From the NCBI GenBank assembly GCA_000023185.1, contig CP001622.1:2976001-3040000 (forward strand): a stretch of DNA of 64,000 nucleotides. Direction: 5' to 3'. This document shows, one piece after another, positions 1 to 8,410 of the stretch. Positions within the stretch are counted from its first letter, which is position 1, and the number at the start of each line of letters is the position of its first letter. The position numbers and the translations under genes were made by a program. Origin of the DNA: Rhizobium leguminosarum bv. trifolii WSM1325. GTDB lineage: Bacteria > Pseudomonadota > Alphaproteobacteria > Rhizobiales > Rhizobiaceae. The notes below the pieces were generated by a model. That model was not told where the DNA came from. It saw only the letters and a list, made by a program, of their open reading frames with translations, and did no database searches.

Positions 1-1199
1 TAACCAGTCTTCCGTCATGGCGGTTCATGACGATCGGCCGGATCGCCGAAGACCGGCTGACAGCGATCCGCGAAAGCCTTCAATTCGGCGCTGCGCCGCT
101 TCAGCCTCTACCGCTCGACCCCATCAGGAACCTCGGCGACAGCCTTGATGTCGTTGAGATCGTCATGCCCGGCGATGCAGGGAAAACCAGGTTTCTCGAT
201 GTCGGGATGCCGGTTCCCGCAACTGGATGGCAGTTGCAGCATCTCGTGGCGCTCGGGCCATCCGTCGATGCGGGAATTCGCGAATCCCGCATGCTGGCAT
301 TGCTCATACTCCTGCCGCTGCTGGCCGGAGCAGCCTTCCTGTTGCGCCGCCGCCATGCGATCACCCTGCGGATCTCTCGAGAACAGCAAGCGCGGGAGGA
401 ACTGGAACGGCGTGTGAGCGAGCGCACACTGGATCTCAGCCAGGCGCGGGATCGGCTGCAGGCTGAAATCATCGGCCACAAGAGCACGGAGCAGAAATTG
501 CAGGCGGTGCAACAGGATCTGGTGCAGGCCAACCGGTTGGCCATCCTGGGTCAGGTGGCCGCCGGCGTTGCCCATGAGATCAACCAGCCGGTGGCGACCA
601 TCCGTGCCTATGCCGATAATGCCCGCACCTTCCTCGATCGCGGCCAGACGGCGCCTGCCGGCGAAAATCTCGAAAGCATCGCGGCGCTCACGGAGCGCAT
701 AGGTTCGATCACCGAGGAGCTGAAGACCTTTGCCCGCAAAGGCCGGGGCAGCGCCGAACCAACCGGATTGAAGGACGTCATCGAGGGGGCGGTGATGTTG
801 TTGCGCAGCCGGTTTGCCGGCCGCATGGATACGCTCGACATCGACCTGCCGCCCGACGAACTGCAGGTGATGGGAAACCGGATCCGCCTCGAGCAGGTGC
901 TCATCAACCTGCTTCAGAATGCCCTGGAGGCGGTGGCACCGAAGGCCGGAGAGGGTCGCGTCGAGATCAGAACATCAACCGATGCGGGGATGGTAACGGT
1001 GACGGTCGCCGACAACGGCCCCGGCATTCCGCCGGAGATCCGCAAAGGCTTGTTCACGCCATTCAACACCTCGAAGGAAAGCGGCCTCGGCCTTGGCCTC
1101 GTCATCTCAAAGGATATCGTCGGCGACTATGGCGGCCGGATGGAGGTTGCAAGCGACAGCGGTGGAACCCGGTTCATCGTTCAGCTGAGGAAGGCTTGA
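1..1199 (+). CDS. dctB: C4-dicarboxylate sensor histidine kinase DctB (5' end outside window)
   Basis: Sensor kinase of the DctB/DctD pair that detects external succinate, malate and fumarate and drives dctA transport. The reading frame is already open at base 3 and continues upstream of the first in-window ATG at 27, so only the end of the periplasmic sensor domain, the second membrane segment (about 285-350), the linker coiled coil and the kinase core are present. Visible motifs are the H-box with phospho-acceptor His in VAHEINQP (codon 573-575), the N-box [10 protein letters not shown], and the G1/G2 boxes DNGPGIPP and GLGLGLVIS. It ends four bases before dctD, so the two are one operon. 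Family identity comes from the motifs plus the sigma54 activator next door. The usual dctA partner is not in the window and would lie to the left. Confidence 0.92.
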   Translation, partial: TSLPSWRFMTIGRIAEDRLTAIRESLQFGAAPLQPLPLDPIRNLGDSLDVVEIVMPGDAGKTRFLDVGMPVPATGWQLQHLVALGPSVDAGIRESRMLALLILLPLLAGAAFLLRRRHAITLRISREQQAREELERRVSERTLDLSQARDRLQAEIIGHKSTEQKLQAVQQDLVQANRLAILGQVAAGVAHEINQPVATIRAYADNARTFLDRGQTAPAGENLESIAALTERIGSITEELKTFARKGRGSAEPTGLKDVIEGAVMLLRSRFAGRMDTLDIDLPPDELQVMGNRIRLEQVLINLLQNALEAVAPKAGEGRVEIRTSTDAGMVTVTVADNGPGIPPEIRKGLFTPFNTSKESGLGLGLVISKDIVGDYGGRMEVASDSGGTRFIVQLRKA

Positions 1200-1203
1200 G
1201 GTC

Positions 1204-2550
1204 ATGGACACACTGATGCCCGTTGCGCTGATCGACGACGACAAGGATCTACGCCGTGCCACCGCGCAGACGCTCGAACTCGCCGGATTTTCCGTATCCG
1301 CCTATGACGGTGCGAAAGCCGCGCTGGCGGACCTGCCGGCGGACTTTGCCGGCCCCGTCGTCACCGATATCCGCATGCCGGAGATCGACGGACTGCAACT
1401 CTTCGCCACGCTGCAAGGTATGGATGTCGACTTGCCGGTGATCCTGATGACCGGCCACGGCGATATTCCCATGGCCGTTCAGGCGATCCAGGACGGCGCC
1501 TATGATTTCATCGCCAAGCCCTTCGCAGCCGATCGGCTCGTGCAGAGCGTGCGTCGCGCAAGCGAGAAGCGGCGGCTTGTTCTGGAAAACCGCATGCTGC
1601 GGAAGGCAGCCGAAGATGCGCAGGAGAATTTGCCGCTGATCGGCCAGACGCCTGTCATGGAAAACCTCAGAAACATTCTTCGCCACATCGCCGATACCGA
1701 TGTGGACGTGCTCGTCGCCGGCGAAACGGGCAGCGGCAAGGAAGTGGTTGCCCAGCTCCTGCATCAGTGGAGCCACCGCCGGAAGGGCAATTTCGTGGCG
1801 CTGAACTGTGGCGCCCTGCCCGAAACCGTCATCGAAAGCGAACTGTTCGGTCACGAGGCCGGCGCCTTCACCGGTGCCCAGAAGCGCCGCACGGGCCGCA
1901 TCGAACATGCAAGCGGCGGCACGCTGTTCCTCGACGAGATCGAAAGCATGCCGGCCGCCACGCAGGTCAAGATGCTGAGAGTGCTGGAGATGCGCGAAAT
2001 CACGCCGCTCGGCACCAACGAGGTGCGTCCTGTCGATCTTCGCGTCGTCGCGGCTGCCAAGATCGACCTCGGGGATCCCGCGGTGCGCGGCGATTTTCGC
2101 GAGGATCTCTATTACAGGCTGAATGTCGTGACGATCTCCATTCCGCCGCTGAGAGAACGCCGCGACGATATTCCGCTGCTGTTTTCCCACTTCGCCGCTC
2201 GCGCCGCGGAGCGCTTCCGTCGCGATGTGCCGCCGCGTTCACCTGAAGTGCGGCGGCATCTCGCCTCGCATACATGGCCGGGCAATGTCCGCGAGCTCTC
2301 ACATTATGCCGAGCGCGTGGTGCTTGGCGTAGAAGGCGGCGGAGCGGCAGCGGTCCCTCCGCATCCGACAGGCGAGACACTTCCGGAACGGCTGGAACGC
2401 TACGAGGCGGAAATCATTCGCGACGCGCTGTCGGCCAATGACGGCGACGTGCGCCGTACCATCGAGGCGCTCGGCATTCCGAGAAAGACGTTTTACGACA
2501 AGCTCCAGCGCCACGGCATCAATCGGGCCGGCTATATTTCGCGCAAGTAG
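1204..2550 (+). CDS. dctD: C4-dicarboxylate sigma54-dependent response regulator DctD
   Basis: NtrC-family activator, 448 aa, phosphorylated by DctB and expected to activate the sigma54 promoter of dctA. Receiver domain at residues 1-120 has the acidic pocket LIDDD and phospho-acceptor D55 in VTDIRMPE. The central AAA+ domain (about 145-370) carries Walker A GETGSGKE and the sigma54-contact motif GAFTGA. A C-terminal Fis-type helix-turn-helix (about 405-440) ends with [13 protein letters not shown]. The start ATG lies four bases after the dctB stop. All domains are complete and the length is typical. Confidence 0.95.
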   Translation: MDTLMPVALIDDDKDLRRATAQTLELAGFSVSAYDGAKAALADLPADFAGPVVTDIRMPEIDGLQLFATLQGMDVDLPVILMTGHGDIPMAVQAIQDGAYDFIAKPFAADRLVQSVRRASEKRRLVLENRMLRKAAEDAQENLPLIGQTPVMENLRNILRHIADTDVDVLVAGETGSGKEVVAQLLHQWSHRRKGNFVALNCGALPETVIESELFGHEAGAFTGAQKRRTGRIEHASGGTLFLDEIESMPAATQVKMLRVLEMREITPLGTNEVRPVDLRVVAAAKIDLGDPAVRGDFREDLYYRLNVVTISIPPLRERRDDIPLLFSHFAARAAERFRRDVPPRSPEVRRHLASHTWPGNVRELSHYAERVVLGVEGGGAAAVPPHPTGETLPERLERYEAEIIRDALSANDGDVRRTIEALGIPRKTFYDKLQRHGINRAGYISRK

Positions 2551-2582
2551 TTGGCGATGACGTTTACTCTGTCGAAGTGGTC

Positions 2583-3050
2583 TTAGACTTCTACCAGTCC
2601 CAGCTTCTTCACCTGCCTGATCGTCAGCATGGTGCGCACGGTATCGACATGTTCGTTCGCCGTCAGCACCTCGATGACGAAATCCTGAAAGCGGGTAAGG
2701 TTCTCCGCCACGCAATGCAACAGGAAATCGCTGTCGCCGGAGACCATCCAGGCCTGCCGCACCAGCGGCCATTCGGTGGTGGCGGCGGCGAAGGCCTTGA
2801 GATTGCCTTCCGACTGGTGCTTGAGGCCGACCATACAAAAAGCGACGAGGTCGAAGCCGAGCTTCGGGCTGTTCAGCATCGCGTGGTAGCCCTCGATAAT
2901 GCCGGCTTCCTCGAGCTTGCGCACCCGGCGCAGGCAAGGCGGCGCCGAGATGCCGACGCGATCGGCAAGCTCCACATTGGTCATGCGGCCGTCGGCCTGC
3001 AGCTCCCGGAGGATCTTTATGTCGATGACGTCGAGTTCCGCGCGACCCAC
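2583..3050 (-). CDS. Lrp/AsnC family transcriptional regulator
   Basis: Feast/famine-type DNA-binding regulator of about 155 aa. An N-terminal winged helix-turn-helix (MTNVELADRVGIS, then PPCLRRVRKLEEAGII) is followed by the RAM/AsnC ligand-binding and oligomerisation domain (SGDSDFLLHCVAENL). The open frame runs back to 3236, but I place the start at the GTG at 3050-3048. It has AAAGAAAGG upstream at a workable distance and gives the usual family length; the upstream extension is not Lrp-like. It is divergent from trxB across roughly 230 bp. The effector is not predictable from sequence; homologues respond to amino acids such as leucine. Confidence 0.85.
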   Translation of the reverse strand: MGRAELDVIDIKILRELQADGRMTNVELADRVGISAPPCLRRVRKLEEAGIIEGYHAMLNSPKLGFDLVAFCMVGLKHQSEGNLKAFAAATTEWPLVRQAWMVSGDSDFLLHCVAENLTRFQDFVIEVLTANEHVDTVRTMLTIRQVKKLGLVEV

Positions 3051-3280
3051 ATCATTGCCTTTCTTTAATTCTCCGCGGGGAGCTTCTATATAAAGCCGCG
3101 GAATACGCAAGAAAGTTTCACGCCGATGACGGATTCTTGCATATCCGGGCGATTTGCCTTGTTGGTAACGCAAGGCTGCCCTTGAATAAAAGCATTGGAC
3201 GTTCATAAATGGCGCAGGGACGCGAAACGGCCGCAATCGCTACTTAGCCGCCGCCCTTCTGCCAGTCGAAAGGAAATGAC

Positions 3281-4255
3281 ATGCCTGCCCGCCACACCAA
3301 GGTGCTCATCATCGGTTCCGGACCTGCAGGCTATACTGCCGCGGTCTATGCCGCGCGCGCCATGCTGAAACCGGTTTTGATCGCCGGTCTCGAACAGGGC
3401 GGCCAGTTGATGATCACCACCGATGTCGAGAACTATCCGGGCTTTGCCGATCCGATCCAGGGTCCCTGGTTGATGGAACAGATGCTGCAGCAGGCAAAAC
3501 ATGTCGGCGCCGAGATCGTCAACGATCTCGTGACCGAAGTCGACATGAATCAGCGTCCTTTCGTCGCCCGCACCGACAGCGGCCAGGTCTGGACCACCGA
3601 TACGCTGATCATCGCCACCGGCGCCAAGGCCAAGTGGCTCGGCATCGAGAGCGAGCAGCATTTCCAGGGCTTCGGCGTTTCGGCCTGCGCCACTTGCGAC
3701 GGCTTCTTCTATCGCAACAAGGATGTGATCGTGGTTGGCGGCGGCAACAGCGCCGTCGAAGAGGCGCTCTATCTCTCCAACATCGCCAAGTCGGTCACAT
3801 TAGTGCACCGCCGCGACTTCTTCCGAGCCGAGAAGATCCTGCAGGAGCGCCTGTTCTCCAAGGACAATGTCAAGGTTCTGTGGAATACCGAAGTGGCCGA
3901 AATAACAGGAACGCCGGCCAAGCCGCCGATGCCGCAATCCGTATCCGGCGCGCGCCTGCGCGACGTCAGAACCGGCACGATCACCGACGTGGTGATCGAT
4001 GGCGTCTTCGTCGCCATCGGCCATGCGCCGGCAACCGAGCTCTTCAAAGACAAGCTGAAGCTGAAGGACAATGGTTATCTCTGGACCGCGCCGGATTCGA
4101 CTGCAACCAGCCTGGACGGTGTCTATGCCGCGGGCGACGTGACGGATGATACGTTCCGCCAGGCGATCACTGCCGCCGGCCTGGGGTGCATGGCAGCGCT
4201 TGAAGCCGAGCGATATCTGACGGGCCACATGCCCGTCGCCGTGGCCGCGGAGTAA
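3281..4255 (+). CDS. trxB: Thioredoxin-disulfide reductase
   Basis: NADPH-dependent FAD enzyme that reduces oxidised thioredoxin in the cytoplasm, 324 aa, full length. The FAD-binding motif is IGSGPAGYTAAVYAARA (residues 11-27). The redox-active disulfide is C136-A-T-C139. The NADPH-binding GGGNSAVEEA motif lies near 153-162 and the C-terminal FAD motif YAAGDV near 280. It is followed after a few bases by the redox-related LysR regulator gene, an arrangement conserved in Rhizobiaceae. Confidence 0.96.
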   Translation: MPARHTKVLIIGSGPAGYTAAVYAARAMLKPVLIAGLEQGGQLMITTDVENYPGFADPIQGPWLMEQMLQQAKHVGAEIVNDLVTEVDMNQRPFVARTDSGQVWTTDTLIIATGAKAKWLGIESEQHFQGFGVSACATCDGFFYRNKDVIVVGGGNSAVEEALYLSNIAKSVTLVHRRDFFRAEKILQERLFSKDNVKVLWNTEVAEITGTPAKPPMPQSVSGARLRDVRTGTITDVVIDGVFVAIGHAPATELFKDKLKLKDNGYLWTAPDSTATSLDGVYAAGDVTDDTFRQAITAAGLGCMAALEAERYLTGHMPVAVAAE

Positions 4256-4277
4256 GATCGGCATGAGGGGTGGGGGA

Positions 4278-5174
4278 ATGCCATTGGATTGGGACAAGCT
4301 GCGTATTTTTCACGCAGCTGCCGAGGCGGGTTCGTTCACGCATGCGGCGGATAAACTGCATCTGTCCCAATCCGCCATCAGCCGCCAGGTCAGCGCGCTG
4401 GAGCACGATGTCGGCACCAAGCTGTTTCACCGCCATGCGCGCGGCCTGATTCTGACGGAACAGGGCGAGTTGCTTTACCGCACCGCCCATGACGTGCTGC
4501 TGAAGCTCGAAACCGTGAAGATGCAGCTTACCGAAACGACGGAAACTCCGTCTGGCAAACTGCGCGTCACCACGACGGTCGGTCTCGGCCAGGGCTGGCT
4601 GACCGACAAGATCCAGGAATTCCTGCAGCTTTATCCCGATGTGCAGATCCAGCTGATCCTCGACAATGAGGAAGTGGATGTGAACATGCGTCATGCCGAC
4701 TGCGCGATCCGCCTGCGCCAGCCGCAACAGTCCGACCTCATCCAGCGCAAGCTCTTCACCGTGCACATGCATGTCTATGCGGCCCCGTCCTACATCAACC
4801 GCCACGGCGAGCCGCAGAAGGTCGAGGATCTCGACAATCACCGCATCATCACTTTCGGTGAGCCGGCGCCGAGTTACCTGCTCGATGTCAACTGGCTTGA
4901 GGTCGCCGGCCGCTCGTCCGACAACAAGCGTATTCCGCATCTGCAGATCAACAGCCAGACCTCGATCAAGCGCGCCGCCCTGCTCGGCATCGGCGTCGCC
5001 TGCCTGCCGGATTACATCGTCGGCCGCGACCCCGGCCTGATTCAGCTGGCGATCAATGCCGACGTACCCTCCTTCGACACCTATTTCTGCTATCCCGACG
5101 AGATCAAGAACGCCGCCAAGCTGAAAGCCTTCCGCGATTTCATCGTCAGCAAGGCCAGAAACTGGAACTTTTAA
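4278..5174 (+). CDS. lsrB: LysR-type regulator LsrB/VtlR
   Basis: LysR family regulator of about 298 aa with an N-terminal winged helix-turn-helix (residues 1-60; AGSFTHAADKLHLSQSAIS) and a periplasmic-binding-protein-like effector domain. Location directly after trxB and directly before two AbcR-type sRNAs, plus the DWDKLRIFHAAAEAGS start, matches LsrB (Sinorhizobium) and VtlR (Brucella, Agrobacterium). These are known for roles in oxidative stress, LPS, symbiosis or virulence and for control of AbcR sRNAs. Only three cysteines are visible (DCAIR, VACLP, YFCYP), consistent with a reported thiol-sensing role in the family. I chose the ATG at 4278, preceded by AGGGGTGGGGGA; an in-frame ATG at 4263 is the alternative. 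Confidence 0.88.
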   Translation: MPLDWDKLRIFHAAAEAGSFTHAADKLHLSQSAISRQVSALEHDVGTKLFHRHARGLILTEQGELLYRTAHDVLLKLETVKMQLTETTETPSGKLRVTTTVGLGQGWLTDKIQEFLQLYPDVQIQLILDNEEVDVNMRHADCAIRLRQPQQSDLIQRKLFTVHMHVYAAPSYINRHGEPQKVEDLDNHRIITFGEPAPSYLLDVNWLEVAGRSSDNKRIPHLQINSQTSIKRAALLGIGVACLPDYIVGRDPGLIQLAINADVPSFDTYFCYPDEIKNAAKLKAFRDFIVSKARNWNF

Positions 5175-5212
5175 GCTTGGTTTTATTGATGAATTGCCGA
5201 CTATGCAGAACA

Positions 5213-5233
5213 CGCATGACTGGCATGCACAAA
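5213..5233 (+). promoter_or_regulatory. Candidate LysR operator upstream of first AbcR RNA
   Basis: Dyad GCAT-N7-ATGC followed by CACAAA. It matches the box at 5437-5457 in 17 of 21 positions, and both CATGCACAAA cores begin exactly 51 nt before the start of the respective sRNA. Being next to lsrB suggests LsrB binding; that is inference. Confidence 0.5.
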
Positions 5234-5274
5234 TGAGGGTTGCCGTTTGCCCATTAAACCACCATATCGCACAT

Positions 5275-5390
5275 AGCTGATGCACATGGTGGCTTTTCCT
5301 CCCAGTTCCACCGCATTAGCTGTTCCCCTCTGGAGGTTTTTGACCTTCACACTTATAAGGGCCCTGGTTTTCCAGTGGCCCTCTTTTTTT
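5275..5390 (+). ncRNA. abcR1: AbcR1-type trans-acting small RNA (alpha-r15 family), copy 1
   Basis: About 116 nt, nearly identical to the RNA at 5499-5613. It carries the pyrimidine-rich anti-Shine-Dalgarno segment TTTTCCTCCCAG, a second CCCCTCTGGAGG segment, and a Rho-independent terminator with stem GGGCC/GGCCC ending in seven T (5384-5390). Tandem copies downstream of lsrB match the AbcR1/AbcR2 (alpha-r15) Hfq-binding RNAs, which repress many ABC-transporter substrate-binding-protein mRNAs. The 5' end is set by where similarity with copy 2 begins (AGCTGATGC). Which copy corresponds to AbcR1 or AbcR2 of other species is not settled here. Confidence 0.88.
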
Positions 5391-5436
5391 GCCCTTGCTC
5401 CCTCGATAAATGCCGCACCGCAAAAAAATTGTGCGA

Positions 5437-5457
5437 CGCATAGCAGACATGCACAAA
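5437..5457 (+). promoter_or_regulatory. Candidate LysR operator upstream of second AbcR RNA
   Basis: Second copy of the dyad-containing box (GCAT-N7-ATGC followed by CACAAA), lying between the terminator of the first RNA and the start of the second. Its distance to the RNA start matches the first box exactly (51 nt from the CATGCACAAA core). The intervening promoter sequences are otherwise diverged, so conservation of box and spacing suggests function. Confidence 0.5.
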
Positions 5458-5498
5458 AAAGCATTGAAACCTGCTCAAGGAAGCACCATATCTCTCTC

Positions 5499-5613
5499 AG
5501 CTGATGCATCTTGTGGTTTCTCTCCCAGTACCACCGCATTAGCTGTTCCCCTCTGGAGGTTTTTGACCTTCACAATTACAAGGGCCCTGGTTTTCCGGTG
5601 GCCCTCTTTTTTT
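5499..5613 (+). ncRNA. abcR2: AbcR2-type trans-acting small RNA (alpha-r15 family), copy 2
   Basis: About 115 nt paralogue of the RNA at 5275-5390. It shares an almost unbroken block from CCACCGCATTAGCTG through the terminator; differences are concentrated near the 5' stem. It has an exposed TCTCCCAG anti-Shine-Dalgarno segment, then CCCCTCTGGAGG, then a GC stem with a T-run at 5607-5613. The terminator of copy 1 separates the two, so each is probably transcribed from its own promoter. Confidence 0.88.
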
Positions 5614-5682
5614 GCCTAAAATTTGCGCACTCACTAAACACCGCAGCCTCACGCCTCCGTGATTTGCATATCGAAGGCTGAC

Positions 5683-5698
5683 GATCGATATATCGGTC
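5683..5698. promoter_or_regulatory. Candidate ArsR autoregulatory dyad
   Basis: Sixteen-base near-perfect palindrome (seven of eight pairs, centre CGATATATCG) 30 nt before the ArsR start codon. Short AT-centred dyads of this kind are typical operators for ArsR-family repressors; assignment is by position only. Confidence 0.4.
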
Positions 5699-5727
5699 AG
5701 ACACGATTTATAATTCGGCAAACGACG

Positions 5728-6021
5728 ATGGACAAAGACGAAATTATTAAGGCGCTCGCCCATCCCGCCCGGATGGACATTCTCAACTGGCTGAAAAATC
5801 CCGAGGAGCATTTCCCCTCGCAGGAGCATCCTTTCGAAATGGGCGTCTGCGCCAGCCAGTTCGAGCGCTGCGGCCTGTCGCAGTCGACTGTCTCGGCCCA
5901 TCTCGGCACGCTGCATCGCGCCGGCCTCGTCACCACCAAACGCGTCGGCCAGTGGATCTTTTACAAGCGCAACGAGGAAACCATCGCCGTCTTCCTCAAG
6001 CAACTGACGCAGGATCTTTAG
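5728..6021 (+). CDS. ArsR family helix-turn-helix regulator
   Basis: Small (97 aa) winged-helix repressor. It opens with the ArsR hallmark ALAHPARMDILNWL and has the recognition helix SQSTVSAHLGTLHRAGLV followed by the wing TKRVGQWIFYKRNEE. The open frame begins at 5659, but the ATG at 5728 gives the family length. Cysteines occur at GVCASQFERCG, but no clear metal-binding ELCVCDL-type site is present, so a metal-independent ligand is likely. The MFS gene starts one base after its stop, so it probably controls the following exporter and reductase. Confidence 0.85.
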   Translation: MDKDEIIKALAHPARMDILNWLKNPEEHFPSQEHPFEMGVCASQFERCGLSQSTVSAHLGTLHRAGLVTTKRVGQWIFYKRNEETIAVFLKQLTQDL

Positions 6022-6022
6022 A

Positions 6023-7189
6023 ATGCCCCTCGCCCTCCTCGTTCTTGCCTTGAGCTCATTTGCGATAGGCACCACTGAATTCGTCATCATGGGTCTGTTG
6101 CCGGAGGTCGCCGCCGATCTCTCGGTCAGCATCCCGCAGGCCGGATGGCTGGTGACCGGTTATGCCCTGGCGGTCGCGATCGGCGCCCCTGTGATGGCGA
6201 TTTCGACCGCGAAGTTGAAGCGCCGTACCGCCCTGATTGCGCTGATGGCCTTCTTCATCGCCGGCAACCTGCTGTGCGCTCTGGCGAGCGACTACTGGGT
6301 GCTGATGATCGCCCGTGTCGTGACAGCACTCTGCCACGGCGCCTTCTTCGGCATCGGCTCGGTGGTCGCCGCCGGCCTCGTCGCCGAAGACCGCAAGGCC
6401 CGAGCCGTCGCGCTGATGTTCACTGGCCTGACGCTCGCCAACGTTCTCGGCGTGCCGCTCGGCACCGCGATCGGTCAGGCCTATGGCTGGCGCGCCACCT
6501 TCGGCGTCGTCACCGTCATCGGTATCTTCACCATATCAGGCCTGATCGCCATCCTGCCCAGGGACAAGCAGCAAGAAAACGGCAGCATCCTGCGCGAGAT
6601 TGCGGCACTCAGGAATGGCGGTCTGTGGCTAGCACTCTCCACCACCGTCTTCTTCGCCGCCTCTATGTTCACCCTCTTCACCTATATCGCGCCGCTGCTG
6701 CGCGACGTCACCGGCGTTTCGCCGGAAGGCGTCACCTGGACGCTGTTCCTGATCGGCCTCGGGCTGACCATCGGCAACCTCGTCGGCGGCAAGCTTGCCG
6801 ATTGGCGGCTCGGCGCGACGCTAGCCGGGGTCTTTGCCGCGATCGCCATCACTTCGATCGCCTTCAGCTATACGAGCCGCTTCTTCATCCCGGCTGAAAT
6901 CACCCTCTTCCTCTGGGCGATGGCAAGCTTTGCCGCCGTACCGGCGCTGCAAGTCGGCGTCGTCGGCTTCGGCAAGGACGCCCCGAACCTCGTCTCGACG
7001 ATCAACATCGGCGCCTTCAACACCGGCAATGCGCTCGGCGCATGGGTGGGTGGCTTGGTCATCGACGCCGGCTTCGATCTGACCCGCGTTCCGCTCGCCG
7101 CGGCCTTGATGGCCCTGATCGGCCTCGGGGCGACGGCGCTCACCTATCTCTCCGCCAGGGGCCGGGCTGCCCTCGCCCCTGCCGAGTGA
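6023..7189 (+). CDS. MFS transporter, AraJ/drug-efflux type
   Basis: Inner-membrane permease of 388 aa with about twelve predicted hydrophobic segments. The N-terminus LALSSFAIGTTEFVIMGLLP is the signature of the DHA1/AraJ-YdhP branch of the major facilitator superfamily, which mostly export sugars or small toxic compounds. Motif A-like charged loop AKLKRRTAL sits between segments 2 and 3. It is directly downstream of the ArsR gene and 25 bp upstream of an Old Yellow Enzyme gene. This suggests a regulator-exporter-detoxification cassette; the substrate cannot be read from sequence. Confidence 0.85.
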   Translation: MPLALLVLALSSFAIGTTEFVIMGLLPEVAADLSVSIPQAGWLVTGYALAVAIGAPVMAISTAKLKRRTALIALMAFFIAGNLLCALASDYWVLMIARVVTALCHGAFFGIGSVVAAGLVAEDRKARAVALMFTGLTLANVLGVPLGTAIGQAYGWRATFGVVTVIGIFTISGLIAILPRDKQQENGSILREIAALRNGGLWLALSTTVFFAASMFTLFTYIAPLLRDVTGVSPEGVTWTLFLIGLGLTIGNLVGGKLADWRLGATLAGVFAAIAITSIAFSYTSRFFIPAEITLFLWAMASFAAVPALQVGVVGFGKDAPNLVSTINIGAFNTGNALGAWVGGLVIDAGFDLTRVPLAAALMALIGLGATALTYLSARGRAALAPAE

Positions 7190-7214
7190 TCCTCCCGCAA
7201 AAGAAAGGACCATC

Positions 7215-8339
7215 ATGGCCAAGCTTTTCGAACCCACGAAAGTCGGCGACATATCCGTTAAGAACCGCATCGTCATGGCGCCACTCACCCGTAACCGCTC
7301 GCCGGGCGCAATCCCCAACGACCTCAACGTCGAATATTACCGCCAGCGCGCCACATCAGGCCTGATCATCACCGAAGCAACCGCGATCACCCATCAGGGC
7401 CAGGGTTATGCTAACGTGCCTGGTCTCTACAGCAAAGAGGCTCTCGACGGCTGGAAGCGCGTGACCGACGCCGTTCACGCAGCCGGCGGCAAGATCGTCG
7501 TCCAGATGTGGCATGTCGGCCGTATCTCGCACACGACGCTGCAGCCGAACGACGGCAAGCCGGTTTCCTCGACCAACCGCATCGCCAAGGCCAAGACCTA
7601 TCTGGTCAATGCCGACGGCACCGGCAGCTTTGCCGACACCTCCGAGCCGCGCGCGCTCGAAACCGCCGAAATCCCCGGCATCATCGAGGATTACCGCAAG
7701 GCTGCCCGGGCGGCGATCGACGCCGGCTTCGACGGTGTCGAGATCCACGGCGCCAACGGCTATCTGCTCGACCAGTTCATCCGCGACGGTATCAACGACC
7801 GCACAGACCAATATGGCGGCTCGATCGAAAATCGTACCCGTCTGACCTTCGAAGTCGTCGATGCCGTGGTCAAGGAAATCGGCGCCGGCCGCACTGCAAT
7901 CCGCATCTCGCCGGTGACGCCATCAGGCGAAAGCTACGATTCCAATCCGCAAGCGACCTTCGCAAATGTCGTCGAAGGACTGGCCAAATACGATCTCGCC
8001 TATATCCATGTCATCGAAGGCCAGACCGGCGGCGACCGCGACTACAAGCAGGGCGACAATCCCGCCTTCGATTACAAAGCGCTGCGCCAGACCTATGAAA
8101 AGGCCGGCGGTAAGGCCGACTGGATGGTCAACAACGGCTACGATCGCAATCTGGCGATCGACGCCGTCGAAAGCGGTCGCGCCGATCTCGTCGCCTTCGG
8201 CAAGCCCTTCATCGCCAATCCCGATCTCGTCGAGCGCCTGGTACACAATCTGCCGCTCAACACGCCCGACCAGTCGACCTTCTATGGCGGCACCGGCAAG
8301 GGCTATATCGACTATCCCATTCTCGAAAAGGTCGCCTGA
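7215..8339 (+). CDS. Old Yellow Enzyme family alkene reductase (NemA-like)
   Basis: FMN- and NADPH-dependent ene-reductase of 374 aa, a single TIM barrel. Family signatures are the start LFEPTKVGDISVKNRIVMAP, the WHVGRISH segment, and VEIHGANGYLLDQF followed by DQYGGSIENR. The C-terminal phosphate-binding region reads DLVAFGKPFIANPDL. It reduces activated C=C bonds or nitro groups of electrophiles such as N-ethylmaleimide or nitrate esters. A strong Shine-Dalgarno (AAAGAAAGGA) precedes the ATG. It is probably cotranscribed with the upstream ArsR and MFS genes. Confidence 0.92.
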   Translation: MAKLFEPTKVGDISVKNRIVMAPLTRNRSPGAIPNDLNVEYYRQRATSGLIITEATAITHQGQGYANVPGLYSKEALDGWKRVTDAVHAAGGKIVVQMWHVGRISHTTLQPNDGKPVSSTNRIAKAKTYLVNADGTGSFADTSEPRALETAEIPGIIEDYRKAARAAIDAGFDGVEIHGANGYLLDQFIRDGINDRTDQYGGSIENRTRLTFEVVDAVVKEIGAGRTAIRISPVTPSGESYDSNPQATFANVVEGLAKYDLAYIHVIEGQTGGDRDYKQGDNPAFDYKALRQTYEKAGGKADWMVNNGYDRNLAIDAVESGRADLVAFGKPFIANPDLVERLVHNLPLNTPDQSTFYGGTGKGYIDYPILEKVA

Positions 8340-8354
8340 CCTTCACGCGAACGC

Positions 8355-8378
8355 AAATCCCGCCGAAAGGCGGGATTT
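8355..8378 (+). terminator. Terminator-like hairpin after alkene reductase
   Basis: Perfect 10-bp stem AAATCCCGCC/GGCGGGATTT closed by a GAAA tetraloop, 15 bases after the reductase stop. Only three T follow within the stem end, so termination strength is uncertain. Confidence 0.75.
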
Positions 8379-8410
8379 CCATCTTCGACGCGTTTTTGTA
8401 GGGTGCCGCC

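Noticed and set aside
4167..5285. 372-codon minus-strand frame opposite lsrB
   Set aside because: Shadow of the LysR gene; no domain and no ribosome site.
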